Source of the DNA: Aralia elata
Lineage: Eukaryota; Streptophyta; Magnoliopsida; Apiales; Araliaceae
Assembly (NCBI GenBank): GCA_034770075.1
Contig: CM068383.1
Location: forward strand, 43,481,222-43,545,221
DNA: 64,000 nt
Direction of reading: 5' to 3'
The translations under genes were made by a program, and so were the position numbers. Positions 57,520 through 64,000 of this stretch are shown here, in pieces. The notes under the pieces are model-generated. The model had not been told where the DNA came from and did no database searches. It worked only from the letters and a program-made list of their open reading frames with translations. Every line of letters begins with the position of its first letter. The first letter of the stretch is position 1.

Positions 57520-60418
57520 TGTGACACCCCCAAATCCAGGTACTTAATTCCCACAGATTTGGTGTTCACTATCTCATTCATTCAAAACTAACTACCCAAT
57601 AAAATAACAATTAAATAAACTCAAATAAATATCTTCCCAAAATGGGTTACATCACCAAACTATTAAATATTCAAATCCCAGGTTATCTTAACCTTAATAC
57701 ATCAAATGCGGAATAAAACATAATTTAAATAAGTCTTGATACAATCGATCATCAAATAAATAACAGGTCTTTGGCTATTTATGCATCTTGCCCTTGCCTT
57801 TGCTCGTGGACGGCTCGTCCGGCTTCTCAGCCTTAGCTACAATGATTAGTGCAAGAGTGAGCAAACAATTGCTCACAAGTACGATAACAATAATATCTAA
57901 ATGAAATGATTTCAATTGAGGAATAATAGTTTTCTGATTCTCATCCAATAAATGATTAAAGTTTAAAAGCTCGTTAGGATGCTTGATTCCAAAAATATAG
58001 AATTCAAGATTTAGAAATTATATCTGAGGGTCACAAGACCTCGAACTATGTCCTAGGTTAACAAGTATTTCTACTGTAACCTTTAACAGTCATATAGACT
58101 ATGGACCAACATCTCGTACTCAGGGGGATCAGCCCTTTGTACAATGTATTGTGCACAAATATTTTAACGCTGTCGCGTAAGTAATCCCCTATATTAGGGT
58201 TGTTCATCTCAGTTTATCGTCTGAATCCATACCAAAAAGGAAATTGGCTTGGAACAAGTATAGAAAACATTCTAAGTCTTTGAAACGCTCATCAACTAAG
58301 GACTAGCTGAATCAATAAGGGTTTGCTAGTCTAATTCAATAGAGTTTGTTCAATAGAAACTATACTCAAAGTTTGAATAATAACAATGATTGGAATAAAA
58401 CTTGAGTATATAATCATGATAATAACCTTGCTTGAATATCAATAAGCTAAGGTCAATAAGCTTACTCAATATAAATAAACTTGTCTTGAATAAATTAACA
58501 AGTTAAAAGAGAACAACAACTTGCTATAAATAATTCTCAAGTTTAAGGAAGGAAAACTTGCTCAACATAAAGTAATAAGTTGAGATAAGGAACTTGCCTC
58601 AAGCGTAGATTACAAATTAAATATCTCTCGATCCTTAAACAACCTATACATTTAATTATAAAATGGTAACATAATTAGTTATAAAATAATATACACTTTA
58701 AGCTTGCTCTTATCCTTTTTATTATAACATTTCACTTAGCATATCATAGTCAACAAGTACTAGTTTAACAACCATCTTGGCAATTCTTTAGTCACTTAAT
58801 ATATTAATATAAGTTTTAAACTTGTTTATAGCATCATAATAAAAGTTCAAAGAAAAATAAAAAATAAAAAAATAATTTCAGTACTGCTCCCTCGCCGAGG
58901 CGAGAATTTACTGAACAAAAATCTCGCCGGGGCGAGACTTCGTCGGGGCGAAGATTACTAGCTCATTTTTCTCGCCGGGGCGAGACACCCGGCAGTCGTC
59001 TCCTACAGTTCGCGAACAGTGAAAACTTAGGCCAAATTTTGGCCAAATTTTCCGAATTTAATCATCCAGTACACAAACTAGATATACCAAGACATCAAAT
59101 ATGTTAGAAAACAAATACCCAACATGTTTCTAACTAATTTAACTATTATAAAACACATAATCAACTAATTTAAAACCAAAAATTCACTGTTAAACAATTT
59201 ATTCATGCTTTGACCATTTTCATGAAATCAAACTCTGTAAATTCATTTTTCAACCAATTAAAACCATTCTTCTTGCATTATTCATGTTTTTCATCACATA
59301 ATCATAAACAATTATTAATTCACCGATTAATAACCAAATTGAATCATCAATTTTCATACAAATATGCCATTCATGAAATAAAGCTCTGTAAAACTAAGAA
59401 CTCAATTCTAAAGCATGTTTTCATGAATTAATTCTTCAAACTAGTTTATAATCACCACATAATCTCTAATACATGCTTACTAACAATTATAACCAAGTAA
59501 TTCATGTATTTGGCATATAAATTCATATACAGTGAAGTAAAAATCACATACAGAGAAGTAAAATAATAAAAATATAATTAAAACAAAACTAATAAGAATT
59601 ATACCTTCAAGTTATGTATATAATTCCTTACTAGCACTTCCCTTCCTTCTCTTTCTCAATTTACTAACTCTCAATTCTCTCTTTTCTCTCTAACTCTCTC
59701 TTCTTCTCTGTATATCCTCTTTTCTCTTTGAACTCTGTTCTTTCTTTTCTTTCTTTTCTTTTTCTTACAACTGACGCACTTTAAAAATAAAACTGATAAA
59801 AATAAAAACTGATAATTAATATAATAACGTATAATCTAAATTTAATCCATCAGTTTAAAATTTCAAAAGCCATAAGGCTATGTTTGGCAATTACAAATAA
59901 AATAATCTATTATTCTAACTAAAGGTCTTAAGGCCTTGTTTGGTAAAACATAAATAAAATAACCCATTATTCCCAAACAAAGATCATAGGGCCTTGTTTG
60001 GTAAAACTGAATTAAACACTTTCTCATTTATTTAAATAAACCAATATAACATATAGTTTAAAATATCACACATTTAATTTAATTGAACTTATTATTATTA
60101 AATAAATTCAATTAAATATTACTAACTCAAATAATAATTTTATTTAACAAAAACACCAAATAAATTATATTATTCAAATAAATTATTTATTAACATAAAT
60201 CATTTATTCAAATAATTCTTTTCATCATCTAATTTAATTAACAATTAAATTAGAATAATCATCACAAATCATATTCAAGTAACAATTAACACCATTAACT
60301 CAACATAAACTTATTTCACAATAGCTTAATAAATCATCTATTAACTCAATAAATTAACAAAAATATTTATACAACTCAATAAATATTTTTATTAATTCTC
60401 AACATTGCATTCGTCACA
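57520..60418 (-). repeat. Solo LTR G2 (minus), TSD AAAAT
   Basis: 2,899 bp, TGTGACACCCCC to GCATTCGTCACA, perfect TSD AAAAT (57515-57519, 60419-60423). Same family as G1. Contains the frame ending DEPSTSKGKGKMHK and TAG (about 57820-57779), acceptor-like TCATTGTAG (about 57840), conserved block (58118-58240), hairpin cluster (58891-58984) and leader with donor-like GAAG/GTATAA (about 59604). It sits in P's LTR. Confidence 0.94.
58891..58984. repeat. CTCGCCGGGGCGAG hairpin cluster (LTR G2)
   Basis: CTCGCCGAGGCGAG (58891-58904), TCTCGCCGGGGCGAGA (58922-58937), CTTCGTCGGGGCGAAG (58938-58953) and CTCGCCGGGGCGAG (58971-58984). The CTTCG/CGAAG outer stem against CTCGC/GCGAG elsewhere changes on both sides. 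Followed by CTACAGTTCGCGAACAG. Confidence 0.92.
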
Positions 60419-61610
60419 AAAATGACACCACAATTCGTATAAACTCGTATATTAATTAGAGTAGAGAAAGTATATGATACAATCTAACAATAGGGATATA
60501 AATCCTCACTTTTTTCTCTCTTTTTTCTCCCTAACTCGCTGCTGCTATTGCTATTTTCTTCCACTCTCCCAATTCTTCCGCCGCTGCCAACTCCCTTGTA
60601 TGCAATGAAGAAATGACCTGAAATAGGCTGGCTAAGGGCAGCCGCAGATCTGGCCGCAGATTGATCTGCGGCTGGCCTTGGTTTCCCCGCGCCCGCTGCG
60701 CACTTCAGCCGCTCAGCCGCCCGCCGCGCACTTCAATTATTTTAATCATTGGCCGCAGATCAATCCGTGGCTGGGTGGGCCCGTACCTTGATACTCGTGT
60801 CGTGACGTCGATTTTCGCCGACAGGCTTGTATTTTGCATTCCGAGAATTACTGGGAGACGTGCCACATCCTTCGGGAATGCTCATTTCGGACGGCCTTGC
60901 TGTCCCGTCAGTTTTGATTTGCAAATCGTCGCGGTGGCGTCGAGTGTTTGTACTTGCGCCCCTCCTTCGCTCTCGTAGGCTGGCTCAATGGACGAATTTG
61001 CCCTCCTGTCAGGGTTAGTATACGAAGTGCAAAATTTGGGTGTCTACAGCTAGTCAATCAAAGTTTAATAAAAATGTAATTGATATTCGAGGATCAAAGA
61101 CTGAATCTCACAAAAGATACAATTAAATGAACTAGAATTAAGAACTTGCTCAAGTAAGTAATAACATTATAAAGCTTGCATAATAAAAGAATGAAGTTCA
61201 GGAACTTGCGTAGAAATAATTAATTAAGGATAAGATACTTGCTTTCAATGAAATAAAAGATTAGGAGTAGTAAACTTGCTTTCGATGAAATAAAAGATTT
61301 AGGGTAGAAAACTTGCCTCGTGCGTAGATTACAAATTAAAATTCACGTTCTTTAATCAACCTATACATTCGGTTTATAAAGCAGTAACAATAATTAGTTA
61401 CAGTATTATAAACATTTCAGGATTCATTGTCATCCAACTTTCATTTTAATATCTCAATAGTTACCGGATAACCAATGGGACCCATCACAGTATCTTAATG
61501 TTCATTTCTTACATTAGTCTAAGCTTTAGGTATGTCTAAGATAACATAACATGATCTAAAAGAAAGAAGAAAAATTTTTACTCTCTTCTTTTTACTCTTT
61601 TTTTTTAATT

Positions 61611-61766
61611 CCCGCCGGGGAGAGAAAATCCTTCACAAACTCTCGCCGAGGCGAGCCTTTGCCGGGGCAAGGAATTCCTTCACAAAACTCTCGCCAGGGC
61701 GAGAGACGCAGTTCATTGAGCTCGCCGGGGCGAGAAACTCAGTTCATTGAGCTCGCCGGGGCGAGA
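61611..61766. repeat. CTCGCCGGGGCGAG hairpin cluster (LTR F2)
   Basis: Six motifs: a decayed first (61611), CTCGCCGAGGCGAG (61642-61655), CCTTTGCCGGGGCAAGG (about 61656-61672), CTCTCGCCAGGGCGAGAG (61688-61705) and two GCTCGCCGGGGCGAG units (61720-61734, 61751-61765) with the shared spacer AAACTCAGTTCATTGA. The TTTGCC/GGCAAG stem is a double-sided change. Confidence 0.9.
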
Positions 61767-63011
61767 ATCACGAATTCCAGCTTCTGCAATTCGCGAAGAA
61801 CGCAGAAACAGGACAAAAAGTTCCAATCTTGTTATTCTTACATCAAATTAAACATACCTGATTACTATAATTCATATAAAATCGCTACCCAAACCTTCTA
61901 GCATGATTCTAACAACTTAAATCACATAAACCATGAATCTAAGAATCAAATTTGAGGTTTTTTTTTATCAGAGTTTCTTCAAATTTCATGAAATCACACA
62001 TAACAGGTTCATTGTAACACCAAATTAATCCGTTTAACTTTCATTGTTTTCGTTTTTACGTACATAAACATAATTAGTCATCAATTTAACCAATTAACAT
62101 GCAAAACCAGTATCAATTTCATACATTTAAGACATGCTCGTAACTAACTACTTTGTAACTTTTCAGAACTTCAATTAAAACATGATTTCACGGATTTAAT
62201 TACTCTAAATCACATATACATCATATAAAAGACGCTTATACATACTTTCTAACATCCAATCATCATTCTATAAAAATTTAGCCATAGAACTTAGTTTACA
62301 GAGAACTCAAAACATGCATTCATGGAGAAAATTAAGAAAACATAATTTAAAGGTTAAACTTAAGAATTACCTTTGATTTGGTGCTAGATTATGCAACTAG
62401 ATGAAAAGATTTCCTTCTTCAATTCTTTAATTCCTCTCATTTCTCTCTCTTTTCTCTCTGCGTTCTCTCTTAGAAACTGATGAACAATGATCGTACGTGA
62501 AAATAAACTGGCAGATCATGGTGTCAGTTAATAACTGGCACCAATTCCCCCTAAGGCCTCGTTTGTTTAGCACATTTATCCTCCCTTCTAGTTGATTTTA
62601 ATAAATAGCTTATAATATAGTTCATGTCACATATTTAAATTAATTAAATAATCTCATTTAAATCGATTAAATAAAATAGAATAATCCTACATTAAATCAC
62701 ATAGTCACATAAATAAAAATTCTCCTTTATTAGTAATGACAAATTATTAAATCTCTAATTAATTATTAAATTAAATAGAAATAACATTATACTTATTTAA
62801 ATAATGCATTTAATCAAATAAATTCAATTAAACATATACTTTAAATATAAAAATTCTTCACATCAATTTAACTAATGTAACACATGTAATTAAATTAATC
62901 TACCACAAATTCATCAATTAATCAATTAATTCAACAATCAAATCATCGAAAAATATTTATTTAATACAATAAATATTTTTAAATTAAATTATAAAATTCT
63001 CGTTCGTCACA

Positions 63012-63240
63012 TCTTTCCCCCCTTAAAAGGATTCTGTCCCCAGAATCACGAGTCAATTAACTCGTCCCGTTACATTCTCCCCCCTTACAAAGATTCTGTC
63101 CCGAGAATCGCTATACATAGATTAAGCATATAGCTGTGGATAATTTCTCATATTTGATCTTCGAGTTCCCACGTAGCTTCTTCAGCCTTGTGGTTCCTCC
63201 AGATCACCTTGACAGAAGGTATAATTTTATTTCGTAGTTG
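63012..63240 (-). pseudogene. Duplicated PPT and pol tail of minus-strand F element
   Basis: On the minus strand: VIWRNHKAEEATWELEDQ, a one-base frameshift, then a MRNYPQLYA end with TAA (about 63123). Then hairpin-PPT module 1 (GATTCTC-GGGA-CAGAATC) and module 2 (GATTCTG-GGGA-CAGAATC, perfect) with AAGGGGGGAAAGA at the LTR start 63011. Confidence 0.85.
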
Positions 63241-63359
63241 CGTACATAAACATAATTAGTCATCAATTTAACCAATTAACATGCAAAACCAGTATCAATT
63301 TCATGAAATATATTTTTACACAGAAGGATCTGAACATGCGACAGAGGAGATGGCTGGAA
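63241..63359. other. Two-piece filler replacing RNase H-integrase
   Basis: 63241-63304 is a 64-bp copy identical to LTR positions 62059-62122. 63305-63359 is a plus-strand fragment of an RNase H gene (FTQKDLNMRQRRWLE), opposite to the surrounding pol. Together they bridge RT (right) to the extreme pol C-terminus (left), so RNase H and nearly all of integrase are gone. Confidence 0.88.
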
Positions 63360-64000
63360 AAGTCTTGAATAAATCTTCTATAGTAACCTGCCAATCCGAG
63401 GAAACTCCTTACTTTTGATGGCATTTTCGATTGATTCCAGTTAAGCACTGCTTCAACCTTTGACGGATCTACCGAAATCCCATCCTTGTCAATCACATGT
63501 CCAAGAAATTGTACTAGCTCTATCCAGAATTCACACTTTAAAAATTTAGCGTACAACTTCTCTCTTCTTAACGCTTCCAATGTCAACTTTAAATGTTTTG
63601 CATGCTCTTCCTTGGTTTTGGAATAAATTAGAATATCGTCAATGAATACTACTACAAACTTGTCCAAAAACGGCTTAAACACCCTGTTCATTAAGTCCAT
63701 GAATGTTGCAGGAGCATTCGTTAAACCAAATGACATCACCAGAAACTCGTAGTGACCATAACGAGTCCTGAATGTTGTCTTCGGTACATCTTCCTTCCTC
63801 ACCTTCAACTGATGATAACCACTCCCCAAATCTATCTTTGAGAAATATCTAGCTCCTTTCAATTGATCAAACAAGTCGTCAATTCTTGGTAACGGGTATT
63901 TATTCTTAATTGTGACCTTGTTCAACTCTCTGTAATCAATGCACCTTCTTTTTAACAAACAACATCGGCACTCCCCATGGCGATATGCTCGGCTGGATAT
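63360..64000 (-). pseudogene. Partial reverse transcriptase of minus-strand F element
   Basis: CIDYRELNKVTIKNKYPLPR, FSKIDLGSGYHQLK, MSFGLTNAPATFM, VVVFIDDILIYS (catalytic FIDD intact, about 63625), FLGHVIDKDGISVDPSK, SFLGLAGYYRRFIQDF, then filler. Near 63945 about 14 bases are missing between the KKK of the SPWG motif region and CIDYREL, shifting the frame. Truncated by the window edge. Confidence 0.92.

Larger units (their letters stand above)
55759..61048. mobile_element. Composite P: inverted-LTR element with U3 ends at both termini
   Basis: Both outer ends read TGTAGACACCCAAATTTTGC inward. The right side is a minus-strand LTR of about 1.8 kb (56333-61048 without G2), followed by a tRNA-Arg-type PBS (56321-56330) and about 150 bp of leader. 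The left 415 bp (55759-56173) are an inverted copy of the LTR's first ~400 bp. One TSD flanks the whole (ACTAG 55754-55758, GCTAG 61049-61053; the uninterrupted F1 site reads GCTAG, so the left copy has one CpG transition). The PBS and the GGAAGGTGTTAGGCACCTCC-like text near 56465 suggest a Tat/Ogre-like gypsy origin (family knowledge). Confidence 0.8.
56333..61048 (-). repeat. LTR of P (minus), hosting solo LTR G2
   Basis: TGTAGACACCC start at 61048 to ATACCA at 56333, about 1.81 kb without G2. The start is GC-rich (CGCAGATC and GCGCGGCGGGCG words, 60600-60780); the rest is AT-rich with no coding frame. 56500-57519 shows no repeat or gene beyond (GTGT)n near 56546. Confidence 0.75.
54988..63011 (-). 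repeat. 3' LTR (F2) of a minus-strand F element, hosting composite P
   Basis: TGTGACACCCCC at 54988 to TCTCGTTCGTCACA at 63011; 2,729 bp once P and one TSD copy are removed. It is a 3' LTR because a PPT (63012 onward) and pol lie to its right on the minus strand. Has the frame ending NEPSTSKGKGKANK plus TGA (about 55285-55240), acceptor-like ACATTGCAG (about 55308), conserved block (55551-55670), CGCCGGGGCG hairpins (61611-61766) and donor-like AAAG/GTAATT (about 62370). Confidence 0.9.

Noticed and set aside
55759..61048. Composite P as a Mutator- or hAT-type DNA transposon with long terminal inverted repeats
   Set aside because: TSD is 5 bp, the arms are the start of an LTR whose other end abuts a tRNA-Arg-type PBS, and no transposase frame is present. 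A TIR transposon remains a weak alternative.
1..64000. Host protein-coding, tRNA or rRNA genes
   Set aside because: None seen: every coding stretch carries retroelement motifs, and the tRNA-like words are primer-binding sites beside LTRs rather than cloverleaf genes.

Overview
The window reads as heterochromatic, transposon-dense DNA of a flowering plant, probably a eudicot (inference). It is AT-rich, and every long coding stretch belongs to LTR retrotransposons of the Ty3/gypsy chromovirus type (Tekay/Del-like), the Athila-like Ty3/gypsy type, or Ty1/copia. Primer-binding sites match plant initiator tRNA-Met, tRNA-Asp and tRNA-Arg. I see no host gene, tRNA gene or rRNA gene.

Layout, reconstructed from LTR ends and 5-bp target-site duplications (TSDs): (1) 1-7193, a minus-strand long-LTR element 'A' with a 3.2-kb non-coding interior, inserted in the 5' LTR of the oldest element 'X'. 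(2) X (plus strand) runs from 7194 to 53630 in pieces. These are its 5' LTR end (to 7548), PBS (14321), an unrecognised coiled-coil ORF (14556-21496), gag-pol (46918-51451), PPT, and a truncated 3' LTR (51498-53630). X was split by solo LTR J (7549-14315, TSD TCACA, itself carrying solo LTR H1 11185-13977, TSD CATAC), by solo LTR K1 (15284-21325, TSD AGGAT, carrying solo LTR F1 15522-18297, TSD TCCCT), and by a whole Athila-like element T (21502-46508, TSD CTTGT). (3) T (minus) carries gag, protease, RT/RNase H, integrase and a third ORF. That ORF is split by copia element C (25737-37978, TSD GAATC), whose pol is split by solo LTR G1 (31303-34283, TSD ATATT). (4) 53631-64000 holds an H-type LTR fragment, the pol tail and LTR of a plus-strand F element, then a minus-strand F element. 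The 3' LTR of the minus F element (54988-63011) holds an inverted-LTR composite P (55759-61048, TSD GCTAG/ACTAG), which holds solo LTR G2 (57520-60418, TSD AAAAT).

Six solo LTRs with perfect TSDs and nesting four deep show repeated insertion followed by LTR-LTR recombination. All coding regions are broken, and almost every in-frame stop is one C-to-T or G-to-A change from a sense codon, as expected of methylated, silenced copies.

The most unusual signal is inside the 2.7-4 kb LTRs. Diverged families share one architecture: an AT-rich start; a purine-rich leader ending in a splice-donor-like AAG/GTAWW; 1.5-2 kb holding a cluster of short GC-rich palindromes plus a conserved TATA-containing block; an acceptor-like TTGCAG or TTGTAG; and a short stretch ending in a Lys/Gly-rich peptide and a stop. 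The palindrome type differs between copies of one LTR family, is shared between unrelated families, and also occurs in the leader of the copia element. It behaves like an exchangeable structural module.
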